Shown here piece after piece: positions 27,559-37,250 of a stretch of 64,000 nt of DNA (the first letter of the stretch is position 1; each line of letters begins with the position of its first letter). Where the stretch lies: NCBI RefSeq assembly GCF_024721995.1, contig NZ_JANQBC010000002.1, positions 466,163-530,162 on the forward strand, read 5' to 3'. A program made the position numbers and the translations under genes. Under the pieces are notes generated by a model, which made no database searches, was not told the DNA's origin, and saw nothing but the letters and a program-made list of their open reading frames with translations. Source of the stretch: Paenibacillus radicibacter. GTDB taxonomy: Bacteria; Bacillota; Bacilli; Paenibacillales; NBRC-103111.

Positions 27559-30324
27559 ATGGCTAAGAAGACCGCTCATATCATCTCGCATACACACTGG
27601 GATCGCGAATGGTATTTACCATACGAACACCACCATCTCCTCTTGATTGAGACGATGGACACTTTACTCGATACACTTGAGAAAGATCCTAATTATCGCT
27701 ACTTCCACCTCGATGGACAGACGATCATGATCGATGACTACCTACAAGTTCGTCCTGAGAAAAAAGAACAACTCACAAAGTTCATTAAGGAAGGTCGTAT
27801 CCTAATCGGGCCTTGGTATATTTTACAAGATGAATTCCTAACAAGCAGTGAAGCGAACATTCGTAACATGCAGATCGGACATCGCGATGCGAAAGAATAC
27901 GGTGTTATATCCAAGCTCGGTTACTTCCCTGATTCATTCGGTAACATGGGGCAAGCACCGCAAATTCTGAAACAAGCTGATATTGATGCGGCTGTCTTCG
28001 GTCGTGGAGTTAAACCAACTGGCTTCAACAATACGGTCGGTGAGTCAGATACCTACGAGTCCCCATATTCTGAGATGATCTGGGAATCTCCAGATGGTTC
28101 ATCCGTCATCGGTATCTTGTTCGCGAACTGGTACTGTAACGGCATGGAAATCCCGACGGATCCTGAGAAAGCAACAGAATACTGGAACAATAAACTTGCT
28201 GATGCGCTCAAGTTCGCCTCCACAGATCACTTGCTCTTCATGAACGGATGTGATCATCAGCCTATCCAGACCGACTTATCTGAGGCGATCCAGACCGCAC
28301 AAGCACTTCACCCCGAGATCGAGTTCATTCATTCGAACTTTGATGATTACGTAGATGTGCTGAAGAACAACTTGTCCGATGATATGGTTACAATTCAAGG
28401 TGAACTGCGCAGTCAGCATACAGACGGCTGGGGAACGCTTGTGAATACAGCATCTTCCCGTGTTTATTTGAAACAAATGAACCAACGCTGTCAGACTTTA
28501 TTGGAAAAGGTAGCTGAGCCGCTTGCAGCTTTTGCCCATATTAGTGGTGACAAGCCTTACCCGCATCACTTGTTCAACTATTCTTGGAAAACATTGATGC
28601 AGAACCATCCACACGACAGCATCTGTGGTTGCAGTGTAGATGAAGTGCATCGTGAGATGGTCACTCGCTTCGAGAAATCCAGACATATGACTGAACAGAT
28701 TGTGGAACAAAGTTTGGAAGCGATCGTGAAACAAATTCATACCGATGTTCCTACTTGGGGGCAAGAAGCGCTGCCATTTACCGTGTTTAACTCCACAGGC
28801 TGGGATCGTTCAGGCGTCGTTTCCGTTGAGTTAATCGTTGCGCAGCAATACTTCCAAGTAGGTATAACACCAGCTGAGCAATCCGAGCAATTAAGCAAGC
28901 AGTCCATCGATCACTATGTATTGCACAATGAACATGGTGAGGTTATTCCAACGCAAGTGGACGATCTTGGCGTAATTTTCGGTTATGATCTGCCAAAAGA
29001 TAAATTCCGTCAGCCTTACATGGCAAGACGTGTCCGTCTGACGTTCTTAAGTAAGAAGGTTCCAGCACTTGGCTATCAGACCTATGCGTGGGTACCGAAT
29101 CAGCAAGCGGGTATTGCATCTAAGCAGTTACAAACAGAGAAACCAGCTTCTCTTGAAGGCATTGTCTACTCCAACGAACGTTCCATGGAAAACGAACTTG
29201 TATCTGTAAGCATCAATAACGACGGTACACTTCAATTGACAGATAAACGTACAGGACGTACTTTCGATAACTTATGTTCCTATGAGAATACAGGCGACAT
29301 CGGTAATGAATATGTGTTCAGACAACCTGAAGGCGAGCAAACCCTAACAACTCAAGGTCTTCCAGCTTCGCACATTCGACTCATTGAAAACACACCGCAC
29401 CGTGCAACGATTGAAGTTGTCCATGAATGGGCGATTCCAGCATCTGCGGATGAGTTATTTGAAGAAGAGAAGCGCAAGTTTGTGTTGTTCACAGAGCGCA
29501 AAGCGAAGCGTGTAGAAGAAACCGTTCCATTTGTCATTACGACACAATATACACTTGAAGCGATGGCACCTAACGTTCAGGTACGCACAACATTTAACAA
29601 TGTGGCGAAAGATCACCGCTTGCGTGCACTATTCCCAACTGGAATCAATACGACAACCGCTGAAGTGGATTCAATCTTCGAAGTAGCAAGTCGAGATATA
29701 GTACCTGCTAAGGAATGGGTTAATCCAAGCAACTGTCAGCACCAACATGCATTTGTAAGTGTGCATGATGCAGAAGTTGGACTTACAGTTGCAAACCGAG
29801 GCCTCAACGAATATGAAGTGCTTCGTGACGGACAGAACACGATTGCCATTACGCTACTTCGCGCTGTATCTGAACTTGGTGATTGGGGTGTCTTTCCTAC
29901 TCCTGAGGCACAATGCTTAGGCGAACAAGTCGTGGAATTCTCCATCTTCCCACACGCAGGAGATGGCATTCAATCTGGGGCTTACTCAGCTGCTTATCAG
30001 TACCAAATTCCTTGGACTGTAAAACAGACAAAGGTTCAACAAGGCTCACTTCCACTCACGCACCAATGGTTGAAATGGAAAGGTACTTCCCTTGCCTTCT
30101 CCAGTGTCAAAATCAGTGAAGAAACTGGCGATTTAGCTAGCCGCTGGTACAATCTAGCTGACAACCAAGAATCACTCGATGTTCAGACCGGATTTGATTG
30201 CACACACATTCATGCTAGCGATATTCTAGAGCGCCGCAATCAAATGCTCGGCTCCAAAGACTTGAACTACTACCCAGTTTCCAAGAAACAAATCGTTACA
30301 TTATCCTTTGATATTAATAAGTAA
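27559..30324 (+). CDS. GH38 alpha-mannosidase, MngB-like
   Basis: A 921-residue GH38 enzyme of a different subtype from the one at 22766. The catalytic domain starts at the N-terminus: zinc ligands in SHTHWDREWYL at residues 11-21, nucleophile Asp in FPDSFGNMGQAP near residue 126, and HPHDSICGCSVDEVH near residue 350. This layout is that of MngB and the pneumococcal SpGH38, which act on alpha-1,3-linked mannose of N-glycans or on mannosylglycerate. It is closely spaced behind GH125, so the two are co-transcribed. The two GH38 types probably divide the linkages between them. Confidence 0.95.
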   Translation: MAKKTAHIISHTHWDREWYLPYEHHHLLLIETMDTLLDTLEKDPNYRYFHLDGQTIMIDDYLQVRPEKKEQLTKFIKEGRILIGPWYILQDEFLTSSEANIRNMQIGHRDAKEYGVISKLGYFPDSFGNMGQAPQILKQADIDAAVFGRGVKPTGFNNTVGESDTYESPYSEMIWESPDGSSVIGILFANWYCNGMEIPTDPEKATEYWNNKLADALKFASTDHLLFMNGCDHQPIQTDLSEAIQTAQALHPEIEFIHSNFDDYVDVLKNNLSDDMVTIQGELRSQHTDGWGTLVNTASSRVYLKQMNQRCQTLLEKVAEPLAAFAHISGDKPYPHHLFNYSWKTLMQNHPHDSICGCSVDEVHREMVTRFEKSRHMTEQIVEQSLEAIVKQIHTDVPTWGQEALPFTVFNSTGWDRSGVVSVELIVAQQYFQVGITPAEQSEQLSKQSIDHYVLHNEHGEVIPTQVDDLGVIFGYDLPKDKFRQPYMARRVRLTFLSKKVPALGYQTYAWVPNQQAGIASKQLQTEKPASLEGIVYSNERSMENELVSVSINNDGTLQLTDKRTGRTFDNLCSYENTGDIGNEYVFRQPEGEQTLTTQGLPASHIRLIENTPHRATIEVVHEWAIPASADELFEEEKRKFVLFTERKAKRVEETVPFVITTQYTLEAMAPNVQVRTTFNNVAKDHRLRALFPTGINTTTAEVDSIFEVASRDIVPAKEWVNPSNCQHQHAFVSVHDAEVGLTVANRGLNEYEVLRDGQNTIAITLLRAVSELGDWGVFPTPEAQCLGEQVVEFSIFPHAGDGIQSGAYSAAYQYQIPWTVKQTKVQQGSLPLTHQWLKWKGTSLAFSSVKISEETGDLASRWYNLADNQESLDVQTGFDCTHIHASDILERRNQMLGSKDLNYYPVSKKQIVTLSFDINK

Positions 30325-30357
30325 AAGATATATCGCTTCTACTTGTTCTAACATGAT

Positions 30358-30410
30358 AAACTGCACCCCAAGTCCTGATCACAGTGACTTCCGGTGCAGT
30401 TTTTCTTTTT
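30358..30410 (+). terminator. Terminator after second GH38 gene
   Basis: The arms AAACTGCACC and GGTGCAGTTT, separated by 25 bases, are followed by TTCTTTTT. It ends the intracellular mannosidase unit, so the GH85 gene has its own promoter in the AT-rich 30411-30585 interval. Confidence 0.8.
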
Positions 30411-30585
30411 CCAATCGACTCGAATTAATTTCGTTATTCTACTATCTTTAAATTTGAAACTATTAATTGTTACATCTGTGAAATTTTCATCAAATTAATT
30501 CACTCACCTTTAGTTTTTACACCTAACCTGTCATTTCTCAACTTTAGATCGCCTCCTCAATCACCGACAATAGTATTAGGTATTA

Positions 30586-30599
30586 TGAATACGCTTACA
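30586..30599. promoter_or_regulatory. cre-like site upstream of GH85
   Basis: TGAATACGCTTACA is one position off the cre consensus TGWAANCGNTNWCA. It ends 24 bases before the GH85 start codon, so CcpA bound here would overlap the promoter or leader. Confidence 0.5.
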
Positions 30600-30623
30600 T
30601 ATTGATTGGAGGACGATTCACAA

Positions 30624-33302
30624 ATGAAAATTCCAACAAAGTTTAAAGTATTAGCAGCTACAGGTGTGCTTGCCGCATCCATCGTAGGTTTCGCAGCTAC
30701 AGCAGATGCAAAGCAACCTCATTCCTCATACTGGTACCCACAAGATTTACTCAACTGGAGTCCAACTCAAGATAAAGACGCGAAATTCAACAAAGGCAGC
30801 ATTCCTCTCGCAGATCGTTTTGCAGGACAAAAGGTAAACCCAAATGCTTCCACAGATCCAAAAGTAATGGCAATCTCGATTATGAATCCCCATACAAGTA
30901 GTACGCCCTCTCAAGGTTCAAATGATTTCAAAGCATTCACATTCGGTTATTGGCAATATGTTGATAAATTGATAAGTTGGGGCGGTTCTGCAGGTGAAGG
31001 GATCATCGTGACACCAAGTGCAGACGTTATCGACTCCGGTCATAAGAATGGCGTCCCAGTCCTTGGTACAGTCTTCTTCCCTCCTGCGGTATACGGCGGG
31101 CAATACGATTGGGTGAAGGAATTCATGCATCAGAAGGAAGACGGATCATTCCCTGTTATCGATAAATTACTAGAGGTTGCTGACTACTACGGCTTTGACG
31201 GTTGGTTTATTAACCAAGAAACCGAAGGTGGCACACCAGCGGACTCCGTTCAGATGCAGAAAGCTATCGAATACATGAAGCAGAAACAGGCCAACAAGCA
31301 AGTGATCTGGTATGACTCTATGACAGACGAAGGCAAGATCAAGTGGCAGAATGCGCTAACTGACAGAAATCAGATGTTCATGAAAAATAATTCGAAGCAA
31401 GTTGCAGACAACATGTTCCTCAACTTCTGGTGGAAGACCATGCAGCCTTCTGCTGACAAAGCGAAAGAGATTGGCATTAATCCTTTTGACCTGTATGCAG
31501 GCATTGATGTTCAGGCGAAAGGCTATCATACGAAAGCCGCTTGGGATGGTCTATTCCCTGATGGTACAGGCAATAGCGCTCGTGTTTCACTTGGGTTGTA
31601 CGCACCAGATTGGACGTTCAGCAGCTCCAGTACACATGAAGAATATTTAGCTAAAGAAAACACATTCTGGGTTGGGCCAAACGGCACGCCTGCAAATACG
31701 AAAACTGACGGCGAGTGGAAAGGTATTTCTAACTACGTAGTCGCGAATTCAGCGATTAACGATCTTCCTTTTACAACCCATTTCAATACAGGTAACGGTA
31801 ACTTCTTCTCTGTTCAAGGAAAATCAATGACCGATAAGCCGTGGAACAATCGCAGCTTGCAGGACATTTTGCCAACATGGAGATGGTTAACGGAAAGTAA
31901 AGGAACTGCACTTAAGGCACAGCTTGATTTCACAACTGCTTATTACGGTGGCAGCTCTTTAAAATTGGCGGGTAATCTGAATGCAGACAACGCCACTGAG
32001 ATCAAATTGTACAAAACAGATCTACTTGCAGCGTCTGATACGGAGCTTGCCCTTACTTATTCAACTCCAGCTCAAGGATCTAACATCCAAGTCGGTCTAA
32101 CATTCGCAGATGCACCAAATAAAACTGTATTCGTTGATGCTGGTACGGCTCAATCAGGTGATTGGACGACTAAGAATGTTTCACTTGCAGAATATGCGGG
32201 TAAGAGAATCACTTCCCTATCCCTTCATTTCTCAAGTACGAGTGAGGTTCGTGACTACTCCATTAACATTGGTGAATTGTCGGTCTATAACAAGGCAGCG
32301 AAGCAAGAACTTGCTGCTGTGAACAAACTCGTTGTAGAGGAGACAGCTTTCGTAGAAGGCATTTACACAGACGCACGTCTGACATGGGATAAAGAGAATG
32401 GCGATATCCAGCATTATGAAGTGTATCGCGTTCTTCCTTCTGGTAAAAAGCAATTCTTAGGCGCTACGCCGAACAATGCTTACTATGTACAACAGATGAA
32501 GCGTGACAGCAAAGAAAACAAGACAACAATTGAAGTCATTGCCGTGAACAAGCGTTATGAACAAGGGCAGACTGCCAAAGTCAGCTTCGACTGGCCCGAA
32601 TATCCGAAGCCTGAAGCGAAATTCACATCCGATACGAAAGTAATTGCTCCTGGTGGAACTGTGACGTTCACAGACCTATCTTCTGAAGTTGCTGAAGAGC
32701 GGATCTGGTCATTCCCAGGTGGTACGCCATCCTCTTCTACTGATAAGAATCCGACTGTTGTCTATAAAGAAGAAGGATTCTATGAAGTGTCCTTGACTGT
32801 GAAGAATAGTGCTGGTGAGCATGTAAACACACAAGGGACCTACATTCAAGTGACTTCTGATGAAATTGCTTTAGCGAAGAACATCGCAGTTGGCAAAGAA
32901 ACTTCGGCAAGCAGCTTCGTTGGTGAAGGTGAAGCACCTAAATTTGCAGTTGATGGAAAAGTTACGGATAACAGCAAATGGTGTGCAGTAGGTGAAGGTC
33001 CGCATTGGTTAATGGTTGATCTCGGCACGATGTCCAGAATCAAAGAATTCGTCATTAAACATGCAGAAACTGGCGGAGAAGGTGCATCGCTTAACACAAG
33101 CGACTTCAAGATCGAGGTAAGCAAAGACGGTAAATCGTGGTCTCCAGCAGTAAATATCACTGGCAACTCAAAGGGTGAAACGAGACATGGTATTTCCGTT
33201 ACCGATGCTCGTTATGTGAAGTTGACTGTCCTAAAGGCTACACAAGGCGGAGATACAGCAGCACGTATTTATGATTTTGAAATTCATGGTGTTCAGAAAT
33301 AG
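30624..33302 (+). CDS. Secreted GH85 endo-beta-N-acetylglucosaminidase
   Basis: An 892-residue secreted protein. A signal peptide ending near ATADA (about residue 30) is followed by a GH85 catalytic domain (about 35-400). It has the family signature GFDGWFINQETEG near residues 188-200, with the substrate-assisting Asn and acid Glu. C-terminal modules include a beta-sandwich (about 420-550), an FN3-like stretch (about 565-660), a PKD domain (about 670-750, SFPGGTPSSSTDKNP) and an F5/8-type-C/CBM32 domain (about 755-892). GH85 enzymes cut between the two core GlcNAc residues of N-glycans, releasing high-mannose glycan. There is no LPXTG or SLH anchor. TGGAGG lies 11 bases before the ATG. Confidence 0.95.
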   Translation: MKIPTKFKVLAATGVLAASIVGFAATADAKQPHSSYWYPQDLLNWSPTQDKDAKFNKGSIPLADRFAGQKVNPNASTDPKVMAISIMNPHTSSTPSQGSNDFKAFTFGYWQYVDKLISWGGSAGEGIIVTPSADVIDSGHKNGVPVLGTVFFPPAVYGGQYDWVKEFMHQKEDGSFPVIDKLLEVADYYGFDGWFINQETEGGTPADSVQMQKAIEYMKQKQANKQVIWYDSMTDEGKIKWQNALTDRNQMFMKNNSKQVADNMFLNFWWKTMQPSADKAKEIGINPFDLYAGIDVQAKGYHTKAAWDGLFPDGTGNSARVSLGLYAPDWTFSSSSTHEEYLAKENTFWVGPNGTPANTKTDGEWKGISNYVVANSAINDLPFTTHFNTGNGNFFSVQGKSMTDKPWNNRSLQDILPTWRWLTESKGTALKAQLDFTTAYYGGSSLKLAGNLNADNATEIKLYKTDLLAASDTELALTYSTPAQGSNIQVGLTFADAPNKTVFVDAGTAQSGDWTTKNVSLAEYAGKRITSLSLHFSSTSEVRDYSINIGELSVYNKAAKQELAAVNKLVVEETAFVEGIYTDARLTWDKENGDIQHYEVYRVLPSGKKQFLGATPNNAYYVQQMKRDSKENKTTIEVIAVNKRYEQGQTAKVSFDWPEYPKPEAKFTSDTKVIAPGGTVTFTDLSSEVAEERIWSFPGGTPSSSTDKNPTVVYKEEGFYEVSLTVKNSAGEHVNTQGTYIQVTSDEIALAKNIAVGKETSASSFVGEGEAPKFAVDGKVTDNSKWCAVGEGPHWLMVDLGTMSRIKEFVIKHAETGGEGASLNTSDFKIEVSKDGKSWSPAVNITGNSKGETRHGISVTDARYVKLTVLKATQGGDTAARIYDFEIHGVQK

Positions 33303-33330
33303 ATTTATTCTCATATAAAAGAAACAAAGA

Positions 33331-33374
33331 GGGAGCTTTAATTGATCTTGTGTCAATAAAGCTTCCTTTTTATT
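33331..33374 (+). terminator. Terminator after GH85 gene
   Basis: The GGGAGCTTTA..TTGA arm pairs with TCAATAAAGCTTCC and runs into TTTTTATTTC. Confidence 0.85.
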
Positions 33375-33381
33375 TCATGAT

Positions 33382-33395
33382 TGAATGCGTTTTCA
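33382..33395. promoter_or_regulatory. cre-like site upstream of TrpX-like gene
   Basis: TGAATGCGTTTTCA is one position off the cre consensus and has the same T at position 5 as the GH85 site. It lies 118 bases upstream of the binding-protein gene. Confidence 0.35.
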
Positions 33396-33512
33396 TTAAA
33401 TAATTCAGAAAATTGTAAAAATTGTTTGACGCCAATCTATTAGCCCCCTTAAACTAGTAGTAATACCATGTTCTACTCGCAAAAATAATAGATTTTGAGA
33501 GGGGTTATGAAT

Positions 33513-34517
33513 TTGAAAAAGAAATTAGCACTTACGATTTTGTTAGCATCTGCATTAGTTGCAGTTGCAGGCTGCGGCAAAGAAACAAGCGGTGGAGACA
33601 CGAAGACCTACAAGATTGCGATTTCGCAATATGTAGAACACCCATCATTAGATGCAACAAGGCAAGGTTTCTTAGCAGCACTTAAAGATGCTGGGATCGA
33701 AGATGGTAAGAATTTAAAAGTCGACTATAATAATGCGCAAGCTGATTCACCCAATAATTTATCCATTGCGCAAAAAATTGGAAACGCTGACAATGATTTA
33801 GTTCTTGGAATCGCCACTCCATCCGCTCTTGCTGTAGCAGAGAAAGTGAAGAAAACTCCTGTCTTATTCGCAGCTGTTACAGACCCACTTGCAGCTAAAT
33901 TGGTTTCGAATATGGACAAACCAGGTGGTAACATCTCTGGTGCTGCGGATACAAACCCAGATGCAACAACACAACTTGTTGGCTTTATCGCTAGCAACTT
34001 CCCTAATGTGAAAACGGTTGGTCTCGTTATTAACGAAGGTGAACCTAACGCTGTAATCATGGCAAAGAAAGCCGAAGTAGAGCTGACGAAAAAAGGTATC
34101 AAACTTATCAAAGCACCTGTTACGAATACTTCCGAAGTAAAACAAGCTGCACAATCCTTAATCGGACGCGCAGATGCGTTCTACATTACACTTGATAACA
34201 CAGTTGTAGAGGCTGTAGATACAATTCTTCAAGTTGCGAAAGACAAGAAGATTCCTTTCTTCTCCAGTGACCGCGATACGGTTGAGAAGGGTGCATTTGC
34301 AACCGTTGGATTCAAATACTTTGATCACGGCTATCAAGTGGGTCAAATGGCAGTCGAAGTTTTGAAAAATGGCAAAAAGCCTGCTGACATGAAAGTAACT
34401 ATACCGGATAAGCTTGACCTTATTCTAAATGAAAAAGCAGCTAAAGACCTCGGCATCACCGTAACAGATGCGATGAGAAATGCTGTCAAAGATAAAGAGA
34501 AGAACATCATCAAGTAA
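33513..34517 (+). CDS. TrpX-like ABC substrate-binding lipoprotein
   Basis: A 334-residue lipoprotein of the COG2984 (TrpX/ABC_sub_bind) family. The signal peptide ends at the lipobox VAVAGCGK, and the body has the type I periplasmic-binding fold, for example SQYVEHPSLDATRQGF and FFSSDRDTVEKGAFATVGF. The family binds aromatic amino acids in some species, but the ligand varies. I prefer a TTG start at 33513 because GAGAGGGG is 8 bases upstream; an ATG at 33507 sits only 2 bases after that site. It heads a complete importer with the permease and ATPase genes downstream. I saw no T-box leader, which would be expected for tryptophan control. Confidence 0.85.
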   Translation: MKKKLALTILLASALVAVAGCGKETSGGDTKTYKIAISQYVEHPSLDATRQGFLAALKDAGIEDGKNLKVDYNNAQADSPNNLSIAQKIGNADNDLVLGIATPSALAVAEKVKKTPVLFAAVTDPLAAKLVSNMDKPGGNISGAADTNPDATTQLVGFIASNFPNVKTVGLVINEGEPNAVIMAKKAEVELTKKGIKLIKAPVTNTSEVKQAAQSLIGRADAFYITLDNTVVEAVDTILQVAKDKKIPFFSSDRDTVEKGAFATVGFKYFDHGYQVGQMAVEVLKNGKKPADMKVTIPDKLDLILNEKAAKDLGITVTDAMRNAVKDKEKNIIK

Positions 34518-34530
34518 GATCTACATCAAT

Positions 34531-34565
34531 AGGAGTGAACGCACAAGTTCGTTCACTCCTTTCTA
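34531..34565 (+). terminator. Intercistronic hairpin after binding protein
   Basis: A perfect 11-bp stem, AGGAGTGAACG with an 8-base loop, followed by TTTCT. It is probably a leaky terminator that sets binding protein above permease and ATPase. Confidence 0.75.
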
Positions 34566-34586
34566 TTATCTTAGGAGGAATACATA

Positions 34587-35519
34587 ATGGTCGATTCAAT
34601 ACTTGGAGCAGTTGAACTTGGACTCCTATATGCCATCATGGCACTTGGTGTGTATATCACGTTCCGCATACTGGACTTCCCCGACTTAACTGTTGATGGT
34701 AGCTTCGCAACCGGCGGCGCCATCGCAGCTGTCATGATTACACATGGCTACTCCCCATGGCTTGCTACACTTACTGCTATTGTTGGTGGACTCATTGCAG
34801 GTGCAATTACCGGTTTGCTTCATACCAAAGGCAAAATTAATGGATTGCTCTCTGGTATTCTCATGATGATCGCGCTTTACTCGATTAATTTACGCATCCT
34901 GGGAAAACCTAGCGTTTCAATGCGAGGATCGGATACTGTATTTTCACCCTTATCCGATCAAGGAATCTGGGTCATACTTCCACTTATCGCACTCGGAGTT
35001 GTGATCATTAAACTTCTACTTGATACATTCCTTCGTACAGACCTAGGACTTGCTCTTCGTGCAACAGGTGATAATTCGCGTATGATCCGTAGCTTTGGCG
35101 CTAATACCGATAGCACGACGATTATCGGCGTTAGCTTGTCCAATGGACTAGTCGCATGTTCTGGTGCACTTATTGCACAACAGTCCTCTTTTGCCGATAT
35201 CACAATGGGTGTAGGGATGATTGTTGTCGGTCTTGCGTCAGTTATTATTGGAGAAGCCATATTCGGTGCTCGAACAGTGTTCATGGCAACACTTGCTGCT
35301 ATTCTTGGTTCTATCGTCTATCGGATCGTTGTAGCAATTGCCCTCCGATTAGAATGGTTCGAAGCTTCTGATCTTAAATTGCTTACAGCAGTGATCGTTA
35401 TCATCGCGCTCGTCTTCCCTACTTTACAACGTACGTTGAAACAGCGAAGCTTGGCAAAGCGGCGCTCAGCTGAACTTGCAGCTGCTTCAACAAACAAAGG
35501 CAAGGAGGTTAACCGCTAA
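34587..35519 (+). CDS. ABC transporter permease (TrpY-like)
   Basis: A 310-residue permease of the COG4120 family, similar in fold to branched-chain amino acid and ribose permeases. It has eight or more hydrophobic segments and a typical FPDLTVDGSFATGGA motif near residues 31-45. AGGAGG precedes the ATG. Its stop codon overlaps the ATPase start by one base, so translation is probably coupled. Confidence 0.92.
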   Translation: MVDSILGAVELGLLYAIMALGVYITFRILDFPDLTVDGSFATGGAIAAVMITHGYSPWLATLTAIVGGLIAGAITGLLHTKGKINGLLSGILMMIALYSINLRILGKPSVSMRGSDTVFSPLSDQGIWVILPLIALGVVIIKLLLDTFLRTDLGLALRATGDNSRMIRSFGANTDSTTIIGVSLSNGLVACSGALIAQQSSFADITMGVGMIVVGLASVIIGEAIFGARTVFMATLAAILGSIVYRIVVAIALRLEWFEASDLKLLTAVIVIIALVFPTLQRTLKQRSLAKRRSAELAAASTNKGKEVNR

Positions 35520-36313
35520 TGTTACAGATCATGAATACCTCCAAGCTCTTTAACCCAGGAACACCTGATGAAAAAACAGCGCTCATGCACATTAACTTGA
35601 AGCTGAATCCGGGTGATTTTGTAACCGTTATCGGTAGTAATGGTGCTGGAAAGTCAACTTTAATGAATATTATTTCCGGGGTAATTACGCCTGACGTTGG
35701 ACAAGTCCATATCGATGGAAGCCCCGTTCAACATCTACCCGAACATAGACGGAGTATGTGGATTGGGCGTGTGTTCCAAGACCCTATGGCTGGAACCGCA
35801 CCACGCATGACAATCGAAGAGAATCTTGCAATGGCTTATGCACGTGGGAAGCAGCGCGGACTCAGCTTCGGCATTACTTCGAAGAAGCGTGCCTTTTTCC
35901 ATGATGAAGTAAAACGCCTTGGTCTTGGCCTTGAAAATCGCCTTCGTGCGAAAGTGGGACTGCTCTCTGGCGGGGAACGACAAGCACTAAGCTTGCTTAT
36001 GGCAACGTTCACGAAGCCGCAAATCCTGCTGCTTGATGAACACACAGCTGCACTTGATCCTGCCCGTGCAGAGCTTATTACGAAGCTCACTGACAACATT
36101 GTCCGTGAACTGAAGCTTACAACGCTTATGGTCACCCACAATATGGAGCAAGCGATTCGCCTCGGTAACCGTCTTATTATGATGGATAAAGGCCGCATCA
36201 TTCTAGATGTGCCACCAGAACGAAAGAAAGATTTGACCGTCCCGCAATTGCTCGGTGAATTTGAACAAATCAGCGGTCACAAGATGTCCGATGATCGCGT
36301 GATACTTGGTTAA
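35519..36313 (+). CDS. ABC transporter ATPase (TrpZ-like)
   Basis: A 264-residue ABC ATPase of the COG1101 group. Walker A is GSNGAGKST near residues 38-46, the signature is LSGGERQ near 145, Walker B is ILLLDEHTAALDP near 170-182, and the switch His is in VTHNMEQ. It completes the importer formed with the two genes upstream. AAGGAGG lies upstream within the permease coding sequence. It is the only ABC transporter ATPase encoded in the window, and its family is specific to TrpXYZ-like systems, so it is unlikely to power the sugar importers. Confidence 0.95.
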   Translation: MLQIMNTSKLFNPGTPDEKTALMHINLKLNPGDFVTVIGSNGAGKSTLMNIISGVITPDVGQVHIDGSPVQHLPEHRRSMWIGRVFQDPMAGTAPRMTIEENLAMAYARGKQRGLSFGITSKKRAFFHDEVKRLGLGLENRLRAKVGLLSGGERQALSLLMATFTKPQILLLDEHTAALDPARAELITKLTDNIVRELKLTTLMVTHNMEQAIRLGNRLIMMDKGRIILDVPPERKKDLTVPQLLGEFEQISGHKMSDDRVILG

Positions 36314-36321
36314 TACCAAAG

Positions 36322-36356
36322 AAGCCTTCTACGTTGAATCATCGTAGAAGGCTTTT
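36322..36356. terminator. Bidirectional terminator
   Basis: A perfect 12-bp stem AAGCCTTCTACG with a 9-base loop and TTTTT on the plus side. It lies between the convergent ATPase and SDR genes. Confidence 0.88.
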
Positions 36357-36378
36357 TATATGATACGCGTTAACGATA

Positions 36379-37122
36379 TTATTGAGCCGTATATCCACCA
36401 TCAACAAGCAGCGTTGTACCTGTAATATAGGATGCATCCTCACTTGCCAGGAATAGTACAGCCTTCGCAACTTCCTCAGGTTTACCCAATCTGCCCATCG
36501 GATGTAGATCTACAAGATGATTCATGATCGTTTCATCAGCACCAGATAGTAAAGGCGTGTTAATGTAACCTGGACATACAGCATTTACACGAATACCTTG
36601 CTTCGCATAATCGATACCTAGAGTCTGAGTTAGCAACTTCACACCACCTTTGGCAGATGCATATGCGGTTACCCCATTCTTACCCGCAACACTATGAATA
36701 GACCCTGTATTAACGATAGCTCCACCTGTTCCTTGAGCAAGCATTTGCTCGATTGCGTATTTATTACTCAAGAACACTCCTGTTAAATTAATATCAATCG
36801 TTCTTTGCCATGCTTCCAAGCTCAGCTTGTCCGCTGGTGCATCCTTGGCAATACCAGCATTTGCGAACATGACATCTAATCTACCGTATTTAGCGACGGT
36901 TGTTTCTATCATATGCTTAATATCAGCCTCTTTGGACACATCTGCCTTTACAAACATCGTATCATAACCTTGCGCATTCAATGCATTGGATACTTCAAGG
37001 CCATGATCTGCATAATCAGCAATGACAGTCTGAGCGCCTTCTTTTGCAAATAGTCGTACCGTTTCCAAACCAATACCACTTGCTCCACCTGTTACAATGA
37101 CAACTTTATTATTGAATCTCAT
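36379..37122 (-). CDS. SDR-family oxidoreductase
   Basis: A 247-residue classical short-chain dehydrogenase. The cofactor motif is TGGASGIG at residues 11-18, NAG is near residue 88, the catalytic Ser is near 140, and YASAK near 153-157 supplies Tyr and Lys. An acidic residue (Asp37 in IADYAD) after the second strand favours NAD over NADP. AAGGGGG precedes the ATG. It is divergent from a LysR regulator over a short shared promoter region, so that regulator probably controls it. The substrate is unknown. Confidence 0.92.
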   Translation of the reverse strand: MRFNNKVVIVTGGASGIGLETVRLFAKEGAQTVIADYADHGLEVSNALNAQGYDTMFVKADVSKEADIKHMIETTVAKYGRLDVMFANAGIAKDAPADKLSLEAWQRTIDINLTGVFLSNKYAIEQMLAQGTGGAIVNTGSIHSVAGKNGVTAYASAKGGVKLLTQTLGIDYAKQGIRVNAVCPGYINTPLLSGADETIMNHLVDLHPMGRLGKPEEVAKAVLFLASEDASYITGTTLLVDGGYTAQ

Positions 37123-37185
37123 ATGTAGTCCCCCTTATGTAATTATCACGTTCAAAGCTTGTCATTATTGTAGCATTCAACTATA

Positions 37186-37231
37186 TTAAGATAAATTTAA
37201 TTATTATTATGTTATATTAAATTCAACTTAA
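37186..37231. promoter_or_regulatory. Inverted repeat, likely LysR operator
   Basis: The arms TTAAGATAAATTTAAT (37186-37201) and ATTAAATTCAACTTAA (37216-37231) pair at 13 of 16 positions across 14 bases. It is centred in the 128-base gap between the divergent SDR and LysR genes, where a LysR-type regulator normally binds. The AT richness lowers the weight of the match. Confidence 0.5.
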
Positions 37232-37250
37232 CATAAGGAGGGTTTATTTC

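Noticed and set aside
33396..33512. Possible T-box leader upstream of the TrpX-like importer
   Set aside because: The interval is too short and lacks the conserved T-box sequence and specifier-loop layout.
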